A stretch of 60,000 bases of DNA from Owenia fusiformis (Eukaryota; Annelida; Polychaeta; Sabellida; Oweniidae). The DNA lies in assembly GCA_903813345.2 (NCBI GenBank), contig CAIIXF020000005.1, positions 30,571,375-30,631,374 of the forward strand. The letters run 5' to 3'. The position numbers and the translations under genes were made by a program. Below the pieces are notes generated by a model. The model searched no databases. It saw only the letters and a list, made by a program, of their open reading frames with translations, and was not told where the DNA came from. Below, piece by piece: positions 43,301-53,330 of the stretch. The number at the start of each line of letters is the position of its first letter. The stretch's first letter is position 1.

Positions 43301-46300
43301 AGGGTGATTTGAGCAAGTGGTTGATTAATGACATACATTTGAGCAAGATGTTAATAAGTAAGATATTTGAGCAGAGAGTGTTTAATAAGTGGCAGGTATT
43401 TGAGCAGTTACAAAGTAGGATAGTTATATTTGTGTTATTTATCAGAGAGCAGTATCCAAATTATACATCATTCACTTTGTTTACGGAGACTTTTTAAGCA
43501 AGAAAAGTTTGGAAGAGACCGTGTATTTGAGATCAAGTGAAGGCAAAGAAGTTTGATCAAGTTTTTTCCCAAAATGTTTTTTTATAGGAAAATGATTTTT
43601 GAAGATTATTTTTTGGAAGCACATCAACATCATTTACACCTCTTGTTTTATTTGTTTGTTATTTACATCAATCCTTGCTTAACTATATACAGTACTGATG
43701 CAATCTCCTTCATTTTAACCCCTTCCTAGTAATTGCACTTGGACACTACATGCATTTTAGCAGTGAATAGACAGACATTTGACCACTTAAGAGTCTTGTA
43801 CATAATGTCAGGCATTTGAGACTTGAGTAGGATATGTAAATATGGTATTATTAGTTATAGATCTGAATGTATCAACTTTGACTAAAATAATTTTCTAAAG
43901 TTTGTTATTAAAGTTTTGTAGTAATCAATCACATGATATTTTAGTTTTATGTGATATAAGTATCTTATGGGAGGGATGATAAAATGACATCAAAATTCAT
44001 ATTTCAATTTGTCTTTTGTAAGAAATGAGTGGCCCTGAAAAGGGCCGTTTTTTACACATAGTGCGCAGACATACAGCTGCAATTTTTCTAGTCCCAAATG
44101 ATATCCACACCAAGGTCTCCATCCAGATCTAAAGCTGCCTCATACTCATCTACTTTATCCAAGGCAATGTTGGTGTGCAGCTGTAACTCGGTTTTTGTAC
44201 TGTTGATCTCTAGCTGTAACTTGGTGTGAAATGCTGGGCCTGTACTTTTACTAGCCAGGACATACATGTAGTGCAGAGTCATCTTCTTGAGCTTGGTTTC
44301 CAATTGGTTGGCTTGGTTGATGGCAATTATCATCTCTGTATTCAGTTTCTTCAGGTTTTTGATGGAGTCTGCCATTGTGCTGAGTTGGATGAATATGTTT
44401 GTGTTATTTATCAGAGAGCAGTAGTATCACAAATGATGTTTGATACATCACTCACTCTGTTTATATACTCAATATAATCACTGTACTATAATCCACCCCT
44501 TGTTAATCCACATTTGAGTGCATATTTTGACAGACATTTGAGCAGGGTGTTAAGTCTCTATGTTCATATACTAGATATAATCCTTTACTTATATTCCCTG
44601 CCTTGTTAATACACATTTGAGTGCATATTCTGTTTATAGACTAGATATAATCCCTTTGTTATAATCCCTGCCTTGTTAATCTACATTTGAGTGCATATTT
44701 TGACAAACATTTTAGCAGGGTGATTTGAGCAAGTGGTTGATTAATGACATACATTTGAGCAAGATGTTAATATGTAAGATATTTGAGCAGATAGCTTTTA
44801 ATAAGTGGCAGGTATTTGAGCAATTACGAAGTTAGATAGTTATATTTGTGTTATTTATCAGAGAGCAGTATCCAAATTATACATCATTCAATTGTTTACG
44901 GAGACTTTTTAAGCAAGAAAAGTTTGGAAGAGACGTGTATTTGAAGTGAAGGCAAAGAAGTTTGATCAAGTTTTTTCCCAAAATGTTTTTTTTAGGAAAA
45001 TGATTTTTGAAGATTATTTTTTGGAAGCACATCAACATCATTTACACCTCTTGTTTTATTTGTTTTGTTATTTACATCAATCCTTGCTTAACTATATATA
45101 TAGTACTAATGTAATCTCCTTCATTTTAACTCCTTCCTAGTAATAGAGGAGTTTCTAAATAGCTTTGAAATCTCGCTAATTCTCGTTTTTACATGAGATT
45201 ATAAGAGATTTGCACTTTTTCCTCTATTGAATTACTTTTCTTTATTTTTGATAGCATATTTGGATTCAGTGTCAAATTTTCTCCAATTATAGCTTTGATT
45301 TAAACAGTTATGTCATTTAAATCATTTTCCATGACATTTTAAAAATACTTGGGCCAAATCTCCATTGGTGCAATGCTGAAATTCATTAAAACCTTGGTTT
45401 ATTCGTATGACAACCAATATGTTCATGGTTAATCACAATATGTACATTGACAGGGTCATCCAATAGTATGCCATTCAAGTTTCAGACAGATTCAACCAAC
45501 ACTCTTTGATAAATCATGAAATTAAGTGACTGTTGCAAGTTTCTAGCATTGGAGTGAGTGGAGGTCTGGCCCTAGAAAATCAAAGACAAACAAGGGTGAC
45601 ATCTATTATGTCAGCACTTTTCAGCTATTTAGAAACTATACTATTGCACTTGGATACTACATGCATTTGAGCAGTGAATAGACAGACATTTGACCACTTA
45701 GAGTCTTGTACATAATGTCAGGCATTTGAGACTTGAGTAGGATATGTAAATATGGTATTATTAGTTATAGTTCTGAATGTATCAACTTTAACTAAAATAA
45801 TTTTTGTTTGTAATAATAATGTTTGTTTAAAAAATAAAGTGACATCAAAATTCATATTTCAATTTCTCTTTTGTAAGAAATGAGTGGCCCTGAAAAGGGC
45901 CGTTATTTACACAAAGTGCGCAGACATACAGTTGCAGTTTTTCTAATCCCAAATGATATCCACACCAAGGTCTCCATCCAGATCTAAAGCTCCCTCATAC
46001 TCATCTATTTTATCCAAGGCAATGTTGGTATGCAGCTGCAACTTTGTTTTTGTGCTGTTGATCTCTAGCTGTAACTTGGAGTGAAATGCTGGGCCTGCAC
46101 TTTTGGTAGCCAGGACATACATATAGTGCAGAGTCATCTTCTTGAGCTTGGTTTCCAATTGGTTGGCTTGGTTGATGGCAATTATCATCTCTGTGTTTAG
46201 TTTCTTCAGGTTTTTGATGGAGTCTGCCATTATGCTGAGTTGGATGAATATATTTGTGTTGCTTATCAGAGAGCAGTAGTATCACAAATGATGATTGATA

Positions 46301-48503
46301 CATCATTCACTCTTATATACTCAATATAATCCCTCCCTTGTTAACCCACATTTGAGTGCATATTCTGACAGACATTTGAGCAGGGTGTTAAGTCTCTATG
46401 TTCATATACTAGATATAATCCCTTTGTTAAAATCCATGCCTTATTAATGCACATTTGAGTGCATATTTTGACAGATGTTTGAGCAGGGTGTTAAATCATT
46501 TTGTTTATATACTAGATATAATCCCTTTGTCATAATCCCTCTCTTGTTAATGCACATTTGAGTGCATATTTTGACAGACATTTGAGCAAGGTGTTAAATC
46601 ACTTTGTTTATTTACTAGATATAATCCGTTTGTTATAATACCTGCCTTATTAATCCACATTTGAGTGCATATTTTGACAGACATTTGAGCAAGGTGTTAA
46701 ATCACTTTGTTTATTTACTAGATATAATCCGTTTGTTATAATACCTGCCTTATTAATCCACATTTGAGTGCACATTTTGACAGACATTTGTTTCTGTAAA
46801 AGGAGTTCCACTTCTAGATTTTTAAGATATACTACATTTCAAGATTTTAGCTGCAGGAATTTCAGCTGAAATAATGTTAATTCAGGGGTTTTCTTTATTG
46901 ATAGGGACAATAGATGTTTGCCTTAATGCAGCATCCAATCTTTGATATATTTTGACACTACACATTAGGTCCATGATTGTTGGATATGTCTCTGCACTAA
47001 TTGTTCAACCTTTAATTAGTGACATACATTTGAGCAGTATGTTAATTAGTAACATATTAAGCGGTTCTTTTAATAAGTGAGCAGCTGCAGGGTGTCTAGT
47101 GGCATCTTAAGTGCAAGATATTTATGTAATATCTGCATATATTCATAGAAAGCATTTAGCAAAATCTTAACTCTTATACACATTGTAGAATACAATCTGC
47201 TGTGCTCTCCCCACATTGAAATCTCTGACGCGCAGCACCTACATGTATTTTATAAAACAAAATGTTCCTCAATGCAATAAGATGTGCCCCCTAAAATGTT
47301 ACAATAAAAACTAAAGAAACACTAAAATGTTGCATAAAAAATTACAAAATCGGAAAATGTTGCACTGAAAAAATAATGAAATCCTCCGCACAAAAAAATC
47401 TTCTGTATTTTGTATTTCTTTCCAAACAACTCAGAAGAAACTTTTTTGTTCTTTGGGGCACTCCACGCTGGTAAATATGAGGCAGGGGCTTGGTCCCCCT
47501 CCCCCCCCCTAGGATGCACAAGATCCCAAATTTTGGACAAAAAATGGCGCACAAAATTTTAAAGGCCCCTTATAAGTAGGCAATTTTGGACAATAATATT
47601 TATTTAGATTTGAAATGTGGTCCCCTTGATAATTTTCAGATCTAATATAGACTTTCTGAATGCCTTTTTATTTAGATAAAATGTTGAACAACTTTGTTTT
47701 ACTTTATTCTTTTTTAAATATGTCAAGTTAACCTAATGATAATGTAACTTGTTTGTTTAGTCTTTGATTAAGCATACTTTAGCATATGCATCCTTTAAAC
47801 AATGTTTAAAAATCTCTGAAATCATAAAATTTGCTCTGATGATCTGGACTGATTCCACACTTTCTTTTTGTGTCTCATTTATGTTCTCACCATTTACCTT
47901 CTAACATTTGTTGTAACATGCAGTCTCAAAGTTATTTTTCAAAAAATATTAGCCAACCCCTATATCTAAGTTTCTTGACAATGGCAATATTATATTGTTT
48001 ACAAGAAAGGCTTATATTATATTGTTGACAAGAAAAGCTTTTTAATAGTGACTTGCTTTTGTTTTCCAGCTCCACCAGGTTATGATGCCCAAAGTTATCC
48101 CCAGCAGGGCTATCCTCAACAAGTTCCTAACCAAGCCTTTTACCCCCAACAGCAACAGGGTAATGTCCCCCCTGTTGGCTATGCTCCTGTGACACAGCAG
48201 GTGGTGTTCACACCAGTCCAACCTCTAGAGAACCCACCACCAGATTATATGGCATACGCTATCTTCACCACGCTCTGTTGTTGCTGGCCCATTGGCATCT
48301 TCGCCATTATTCGATCTCTGGCAACAAGAGATGCGTCAAACCGTGGGGACCAAGTTACTGCGAATGCGAATTCTGCTAAGACGAAGCGTCTGGCAAATTG
48401 GAGCACAGGAGTCGGATGCATCTTCATGGTGTTGTCCATTGCCATTATCGTCTTTGTGTATGTATGGATGATCCCCAACTTGAGAGAAATGTACAGGCAT
48501 TAG
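40337..48503 (+). CDS. CD225/dispanin-type proline-rich two-pass membrane protein (2 exons)
   Basis: Exon 1 40337-40418 (MENSSKKAEEALAQGEGLPP..., donor G/GTAGAT) and exon 2 48070-48503 (acceptor TTCCAG/CTCC) join in phase 1 to 171 residues. The N-terminal half is Pro/Gln/Tyr-rich with PPSY, PPGY and PPDY motifs that could bind WW domains. The C-terminal half has the CD225 layout: a re-entrant or membrane segment YAIFTTLCCCWPIGIFAIIR (residues 90-109) with three juxta-membrane cysteines suited to palmitoylation, a polar loop containing ANANSAKTKRLANWS, and a second membrane helix (142-162). The family includes PRRT, SYNDIG, TMEM233 and IFITM proteins; I cannot assign orthology. The 7.65-kb intron hosts the three antisense small genes and their promoter arrays. 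Confidence 0.85.
40933..40971 (-). terminator. Histone-type 3' stem-loop and HDE, copy 1
   Basis: The minus strand carries GGCCCTTTTCAGGGCC (40971-40956), an exact 6-bp stem with the TTTC tetraloop of replication-dependent histone mRNAs, flanked by AAC and ACTC. It starts about 40 nt after the small gene's stop codon. About 15 nt further on lies the purine-rich ACAAAAGAGAAA (40944-40933), placed like the histone downstream element that pairs with U7 snRNA. Confidence 0.85.
41012..41299 (-). CDS. 95-residue protein of unknown family with histone-type mRNA end, copy 1
   Basis: Intronless frame from ATG 41299 to TAG 41012. I do not recognise the family; it is not a histone. Residues 5-40 (IKNLKKLNTEMIIAINQANQ...) and 50-81 (HSKLQLEINSTKTELQL...) look like two amphipathic or coiled-coil helices joined by a TKSAGPAF turn. 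The tail is acidic (DLDGDLGVDIIWD). There is no signal peptide or membrane segment. A TATATAAAC box lies 84-92 bp upstream and a histone stem-loop with HDE lies downstream, so an S-phase, non-polyadenylated mRNA is inferred. It is antisense within the intron of the dispanin-type gene. Two further copies (44088-44375, 45943-46230) are about 94-96% identical in protein. Confidence 0.82.
   Translation of the reverse strand: MADSIKNLKKLNTEMIIAINQANQLETKLKKMTLHYMYVLATKSAGPAFHSKLQLEINSTKTELQLNTNIALDKIEEYEAALDLDGDLGVDIIWD
41383..41391 (-). promoter_or_regulatory. TATA box of small gene copy 1
   Basis: The minus strand TATATAAAC, 84 bp upstream of the ATG, sits at the gene-proximal end of the 103-bp repeat array. 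The same box is at the same distance in copies 2 and 3. A start site about 30 bp downstream would leave a 5' UTR of about 50 nt, as in histone genes. Confidence 0.75.
41392..43312. repeat. 103-bp promoter-like satellite array A (interrupted)
   Basis: About six units to 42050 and four to five more from 42847, split by a TA-flanked element. Each unit contains CACATTTGAGTGCATATTTT, GACAGACATTTGAGCAGGGT, then CACTTTGTTTATATACTAGA and TATAATCCCTC. On the minus strand every unit offers TCTAGTATATAAACAAAGTG, nearly the same as the small gene's core promoter (GAGTATATAAAC), which is itself the last unit. Confidence 0.88.
42051..42846. mobile_element. 796-bp element with about 130-bp terminal inverted repeats
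   Basis: Inserted in the satellite array at a TA dinucleotide that is duplicated (42049-42050, 42847-42848). The uninterrupted array reads CCTTATTAATGCAC, which reveals the exact empty site. The inverted ends share AGTTCGTCGCTAACATGCTA and GACTTACCTTCTAAAGGTTA, continuing to ATATCACCTTTGTT at about 42180 and 42720. No transposase is present. TA duplication suggests a Tc1/mariner-like origin. Confidence 0.82.
43313..43950. repeat. Segmental duplication spacer, copy 1
   Basis: Diverged sequence with ATTTGAGCA words and unique blocks (GGAGACTTTTTAAGCAAGAA, AACATCATTTACACCTCTTG, CATAATGTCAGGCATTTGAG) between array A and gene copy 2. The same spacer follows gene copy 2 at 44740-45840, showing that gene, array and spacer were duplicated together. 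At 43730 it lacks the insertion seen in the other copy. Confidence 0.8.
44008..44046 (-). terminator. Histone-type 3' stem-loop and HDE, copy 2
   Basis: Identical stem-loop GGCCCTTTTCAGGGCC (44046-44031), about 41 nt after the stop codon of copy 2, followed by ACAAAAGACAAA as HDE-like purine tract. Confidence 0.85.
44088..44375 (-). CDS. 95-residue protein of unknown family with histone-type mRNA end, copy 2
   Basis: Intact intronless frame. Compared with copy 1 it differs at T42S, A45T, S51T, N67H, I75V and E76D, all conservative; residues 1-41 are identical. The ATG context, TATA box (TATATAAAC at 44459-44467, 84 bp upstream) and 3' stem-loop are conserved. Function unknown. The first 130 bp are identical in DNA to copy 1, suggesting recent duplication or gene conversion. 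Confidence 0.82.
   Translation of the reverse strand: MADSIKNLKKLNTEMIIAINQANQLETKLKKMTLHYMYVLASKSTGPAFHTKLQLEINSTKTELQLHTNIALDKVDEYEAALDLDGDLGVDIIWD
44459..44467 (-). promoter_or_regulatory. TATA box of small gene copy 2
   Basis: The minus strand reads GAGTATATAAACAGAGTGAG, with the box at the same spacing from the ATG as in the other two copies. Confidence 0.75.
44468..44740. repeat. 103-bp promoter-like satellite array B
   Basis: About two to three units upstream of gene copy 2, including a shortened unit near 44625-44660 and the same diverged last unit (GACAAACATTTTAGCAGGGT) that ends array A. It is shorter than arrays A and C. Confidence 0.85.
44741..45840. repeat. Segmental duplication spacer, copy 2, with inserted element
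   Basis: Homologous to 43313-43950 block by block. The extra length is due to an insertion at about 45144-45643 with inverted ends containing GTTTCTAAATAGCT and AGCTATTTAGAAAC. The uninterrupted homologous site is CCTAGTAATTGCACTT at 43725-43740. Confidence 0.8.
45144..45643. mobile_element. About 500-bp element with GTTTCTAAATAGCT inverted ends
   Basis: Present in spacer copy 2 and absent from spacer copy 1, so the insertion post-dates the segmental duplication. Inverted ends GTTTCTAAATAGCT; possible TA duplication. No ORF. Confidence 0.75.
45863..45901 (-). terminator. Histone-type 3' stem-loop and HDE, copy 3
   Basis: Identical stem-loop GGCCCTTTTCAGGGCC (45901-45886), about 41 nt after the stop codon of copy 3, then ACAAAAGAGAAA as HDE-like tract. 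Confidence 0.85.
45943..46230 (-). CDS. 95-residue protein of unknown family with histone-type mRNA end, copy 3
   Basis: Intact intronless frame. It differs from copy 1 at E63K, N67H, E76D and A80G. The N-terminal 62 residues are identical to copy 1 and the acidic tail DLDGDLGVDIIWD is invariant in all three copies. The TATA-like TATATAAGAG lies at 46313-46319, 83 bp upstream; the 3' stem-loop is perfect. Same inference as for copies 1 and 2. Confidence 0.82.
   Translation of the reverse strand: MADSIKNLKKLNTEMIIAINQANQLETKLKKMTLHYMYVLATKSAGPAFHSKLQLEINSTKTKLQLHTNIALDKIDEYEGALDLDGDLGVDIIWD
46311..46320 (-). promoter_or_regulatory. TATA box of small gene copy 3
   Basis: The minus strand reads GAGTATATAAGAGTGAATGA; a short deletion relative to copies 1 and 2 changes AAAC to AAGAG but keeps the box and spacing. 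Confidence 0.65.
46318..46795. repeat. 103-bp promoter-like satellite array C
   Basis: Four to five units upstream of gene copy 3. Two adjacent units (about 46575-46780) are almost identical, pointing to recent unit duplication. Decayed ATTTGAGCA words continue to about 47080. Confidence 0.88.
46796..48069. other. 3' part of the dispanin-gene intron
   Basis: Decayed satellite spacer to about 47080, then AT-rich DNA with a C-tract near 47500 and an acceptor at 48069. No further copy of the small gene is found. Confidence 0.5.
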
Positions 48504-49072
48504 GACTCCAGCTGAGCCATCAGACATATACCCACAAATATAATCTATTATCGATAGATACAGTTCTGTGGAACAGTAATATACAGTACAACTGGAGGTA
48601 TTCCTAACTGAAAATAGAACTTACATTGGATATGATTCTAGACAAGTTTCTTAAATGAATATTACATTGTACATGTATATGGATTAGAGTCTGGGTAATA
48701 GCATTGACTGTCACTCTCTATAAGCAATCCTGTATGATATAGAGTGATTGGACAATCTAAACATAAATATGTTGATAAAGAGCAGTGCTCATGATTTATT
48801 TATTATATTAACAGTATATATTTTACCCATTTTAGTATCAGACTAAGGTATATTTTAAGAGAAAAATATATTGTAATCTAGTAGATTCCAGCCATTATTA
48901 TCCAGCCATTATTATCTATAAACTATCTATAAAATATGGATTTTTGAAGGCCCTGTTAAGTCATTCATATACTATGATCTAATGGGATAGTGGGGAATAT
49001 TTTACAGATGTATCCAAACAAAATATTTGTGTTTCTCTTCAAACAATTTAATGTTAAATGTAGTACTGAGGC

Positions 49073-49256
49073 CAGTGATCTCCCCAGCATTAAAGCAAGT
49101 AGGCGCAACAACCACCTGAGATCTTAAAACCAGGCTTCCACCCACTTGAAAATCAGAGAATTCATGAAAATTAGCCATGTTTTGACCAAATTTGGTTCAA
49201 ATTGTGAGATTCAGAATTTTGCACTCACTTAAAATAAAATCCCGGGGAGATCACTG
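49073..49256 (-). mobile_element. CAGTGWTCTCC MITE, copy C, with 5-bp target duplication
   Basis: The element runs CAGTGATCTCCCCAGCATTA ... GGGGAGATCACTG and is flanked on both sides by GAGGC (49068-49072 and 49257-49261). It is in inverted orientation relative to copies A and B and about 180 bp long. Confidence 0.78.
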
Positions 49257-49932
49257 GAGGCTGTGAACAGTTAGTAAAACAATTCTAGTCACAAAGTTTA
49301 TGATTGTGTTTTGAAAAAGCGAATTTATCAATTGAAATCTTCGTTAGTTGAGGGAATAGTTAAAGTGAAACGATGACTGCAAACTGCTGGGTACTGTGAG
49401 AGGAAAGTGTGAGAGAAGTTACTAGTATACTGTAGATGTTCTATGTTAAACAAGTCTGTCACATGCCACAATATTTGCTGGATCTGCCAAAAATCCATTA
49501 AATATTTCACACTAATTTTGTAACGAAAGTAAGCAATAATTCATGACCATCTAAATCAATTCAATTCAATATAATTACTTAATATTATTAAAAACACATT
49601 AAATCAGATTTTATGTTATGAACTGATCAAGTACAATGTCAGTCAATGAGAAGTAGCTGATTTGTTCAAAAAGGTGCCAAAATGTATTTTAACTGAATTG
49701 GAATTATTTATTTGGTCTCTCAGTTGAAATATTTAACAGAGGATAAATCCATATGAACATAGCTTCTCATTATATAACCTCAAATCAGATATACAGTACA
49801 TGGTTATGAGATACTTGTACACTTAACATATAGGGAATTATATTTTGATATTTCTACATATTTTAGTTAGAATTAAGATCTGATAAGTTTTGATTTGGTA
49901 AAAGGTAAAAATGGTGCTACAATTTGAATTTT

Positions 49933-49960
49933 TATGTCACCACCAAAAAGTGGTGACATA
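49933..49960. repeat. Hairpin TATGTCACCACC...GGTGGTGACATA type
   Basis: Near-perfect inverted repeat around AAAAAG; inverse copy at 27418-27443. Confidence 0.5.
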
Positions 49961-50480
49961 TCGTTCTACAGTTTGGACCATACATAAATGAGTCATGGAT
50001 TTGCTGAAGTGAGGATTTACCATGTTAAGAATTCTTTTCAAGAGGCCATACATACATCAGTGAATGAGAATATACAAAATGAAATGTATACAAATTATAG
50101 AGGATATGTATATGGACTTTCAAACCACGGTTTGGAAATGGTAAGAAAATCGGCTGCTTATGGTCCAAACTGCAGCGCAGTCCCTGTTCTTCTGACTGGC
50201 ATTCAGAACACAGAGGTTCGTAATTGGCATTTGTAAAAATTATTACACTTATTTGTAACCATTTGCAATAACTAATCAGGTGGTGACCATATGTCATATT
50301 AATGCCTTGTTATCAAAGTATTGTAGCTGTTATTAATATTATATAATATGAAATTTCATATACAAGTACCGGTATGTAGTTGAGAAAAAACTCCAGACAG
50401 TGAGAAATTGAGTCAGTAAAATAATATCAACATTTAGCCCTATGGTATTTATTATGCATGCTTCTTTATTATCTTTATTA

Positions 50481-51069
50481 GCTCACATGTTGAGCTATTG
50501 TAATTACCCACTTGTCTGTCTATCTGTCTGTCCATAGTCTGTCTGTCAACAAATGGGTGGCTATTTTGAATGACAAATTAAGCGGTTTCACTTTTAAAAT
50601 GTGTCTATATATGGCTTTCTATTTTCCTATAAGTGGCGTTTCAAAAGCTTGCCTGATTTCAAATGCCAAAAAACAAAGCTATTTTTGGGCAGAACTCCCA
50701 ATCATTTGATTGAAATTGTACAGACATCTTATTTTATAGGTTAAAAATAATGTCTACAAGTCTTGGCAAATAATGTTGCAAAGATTCCGACTCAGAATGT
50801 TTGCCACTTTTATTTTAATATTTATAAGTTTCCGTATGTCACAAGGATTTAAAATGGCTGCTACTTTTATTTTTGAAACATTTCTTTAAATGTTAAAGAT
50901 CTAAAAGTATTACATCGCTTGAAATTGTACAAGCTGCTAAGTGTATAGATTAACAATAATGAACTTGAATTTCGCAAAATGTGTTGTAAAATTTTAAAAT
51001 GTCCAGCACTTATATTGCCAAACTATCATGTATTCAATTGGTTTTTGAATTCACATTCACCATGTGAGC
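50481..51069. mobile_element. Element with GCTCACATG/CATGTGAGC ends and internal GTCT microsatellite
   Basis: GCTCACATGTTGAGCTATTG at the left and CATGTGAGCCC at the right, with a CTGTCTGTCTATCTGTCTGT tract at about 50513-50545. The layout recurs in many marine invertebrate repeats. No ORF. Confidence 0.5.
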
Positions 51070-52616
51070 CCAGTACCCACGGTACTATTTATCTATATTG
51101 TACTTAATTCATGTAATGATATGAAAAGAATACACATAGTATATATGGAAAAAGCTTATACTATTATGAATTGTTGTTTTTTGGTAAAATAACAGACACA
51201 TGATGATTTAAAATGATAAAGCCTCTCAGTCGAACAAATGCCACTCTCTTATTCATACCAATTAGTTATTGTATAAATCATAATCTCAACATTGCGATTC
51301 TAGGAAAAACTTTCATTGGATTTTCTTCAATTTCCTACACATGATAGAGGATTGCAAGTTCTAGAGCTGATTAACTTTTGGATGGTCATCTTGTTTTCTG
51401 GTGGCCAATTTGGAAGTTTTTCGATAAATCTTGTCCTCCCAAACAAAGGTTAATGGAATGATGGTACTGCATCCAGTTGAAAATTTCAAAATTATCTTAC
51501 ACCGTTGAAAATCACTTTGCACCCAGTTCATGTAGAAAGTTTAAAAAAATCATGAATAATTTGGAACAACAATATAACAATTTCACGAACATATATTGTA
51601 TGTGTTTGATAAAGTATAGTTATAAAACAACACTATTTTACAACTTCTCATGAACAAATCACAAAGTCTGAAATAACATTTACACATAATTTTTATTTCA
51701 AATCAATAAATAATTCCAATATTTAGCATTGCATTTATTGTACTGTATTTGTCTTTAATTATTGGCGAATCCAAAAAATCGCATGAAATAGTGGCCAAAA
51801 TCCCTAGGATTTAAACAAATACAGTATACCATAGTGTTTAACAACATGTTGTTGAAACTTTTTGAAATAAGCATTGGCGAAATGTAATTTATTAAAGACC
51901 TTACATGACAATACAAACAGTGAGGTACATGTATATGGACATCGATTCTATTCTTTCCAAATCAACATTTAATTTTTTGAGCACATATAAAATTCTCAAA
52001 TCCATGCAGAGATATATTAAAGTACTTTATTAATATTATACATGTATACAGAAATGAAAGTTGCGTGCCTGGTTTGTACTAAGCATTCAAATTTTAGACA
52101 CATTTACCATGGAATCTTCCTTGAAAAGTGTCATCTATTCTGGCATATAAAAAGATTTTATATCCAAAAATTGAAAACAGAGATTCTTGGTCAGTAGTCT
52201 AGAACTGGAAACAGATTCATTCTAAGAAACTGAAAGGTGTCAACTATTTTTCAGGCCATGAAAAAATCGTTGTGTTTCTGGTGTCCAGTTGTTGACTTTA
52301 ACAGTTCAATGCTGTTTTTAATTTTTGGAGATTCAATTTTTTTTAATAACATAGCAAAACCTGTATATTGTATTGTATTTTTGTTTACCACCAATTAAGG
52401 TGAGTAATACCTCCCGTATAGATACGGTCGTAATTTACGTAATTAACATTGAAGATAGACCCAGGAACCCCTCCTTGAAGGAGCCCTGTGTTCTTTTATG
52501 TGCACTTATACATAGACATACAAGTACACACCACAGCCTTTTGTACAAGTTGTGGACCACTCAGTCAAACACCCTGAAGTACTTCACGCAAACAAGCAAA
52601 TTGAGTCTTGCCTTTA

Positions 52617-52819
52617 CAGTGTTCTCCACAGAATATTTTCTCAAGTGGATGCAAAATTTTCGCTTTCACAATTCAGACCAAAATATGCCAATTTTTCAAG
52701 ATTTTTTTCATTTTCAAGTGGGTGCATAATGCATATGGATTTTCAGGTGGGTCCAACTCTCTTTCCAAAATCTCAGGTGGGTGCAGCACCCACTTGGTTT
52801 AATGCTGGGGAGATCACTG
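52617..52819 (+). mobile_element. CAGTGWTCTCC MITE, copy B
   Basis: Starts CAGTGTTCTCCACAG and ends GGGGAGATCACTG; the body includes CAGGTGGGTGCAGCACCCAC. Same family as 32325-32560 and 49073-49256. Confidence 0.75.
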
Positions 52820-53162
52820 CATCACCATTTTCACTATTGGCGATAATAGAAATCCACTAGCTCACTTGGTTCTCTTTGAAAACACCCATTTGACTTGAGT
52901 GTACATGGAAAATTGACTTTCATCCCTTCGGTGGTGTGATAGTGAGAAAAAAGATAGGCAATAAAACAAATTTCAAAATTGGAAAGCATCTATTCATAGC
53001 AATTTTCATAGAAATACTTCACATAAGAAAATGGTCCAAAAAAACTTTTTCTCAAAAACTTGTCTGAGGTACTTAGACTGACTTAGTTTTATCAATGCTG
53101 CTGCAAATGAGATATACAGACCAGTAATATGAATATACAAGTGACACTTTAAAAATCATGTA

Positions 53163-53330
53163 TAGATTAGATTATAGTGCAACTTATGAGATCATAGTGC
53201 ATCTTATAAGATTATAGTGCACCTTATAGTGCATTATAGTGCATTTTAGAAGGTGATGGAGCATCTTATAAGATTATAGTGCATCTTATAAGATTATAGT
53301 GCACTTATAAGATGATAGTGCATCTTAATT
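53163..53330. repeat. 20-bp tandem repeat (ATTATAGTGCATCTTATAAG)
   Basis: About eight imperfect units of a 20-22-bp word containing TATAGTGCATCTTATAAG, with shortened units in the middle. Confidence 0.85.

Noticed and set aside
41392-43312. CRISPR-like array
   Set aside because: Whole 103-bp units repeat without unique spacers, in an animal intron; it is a satellite.
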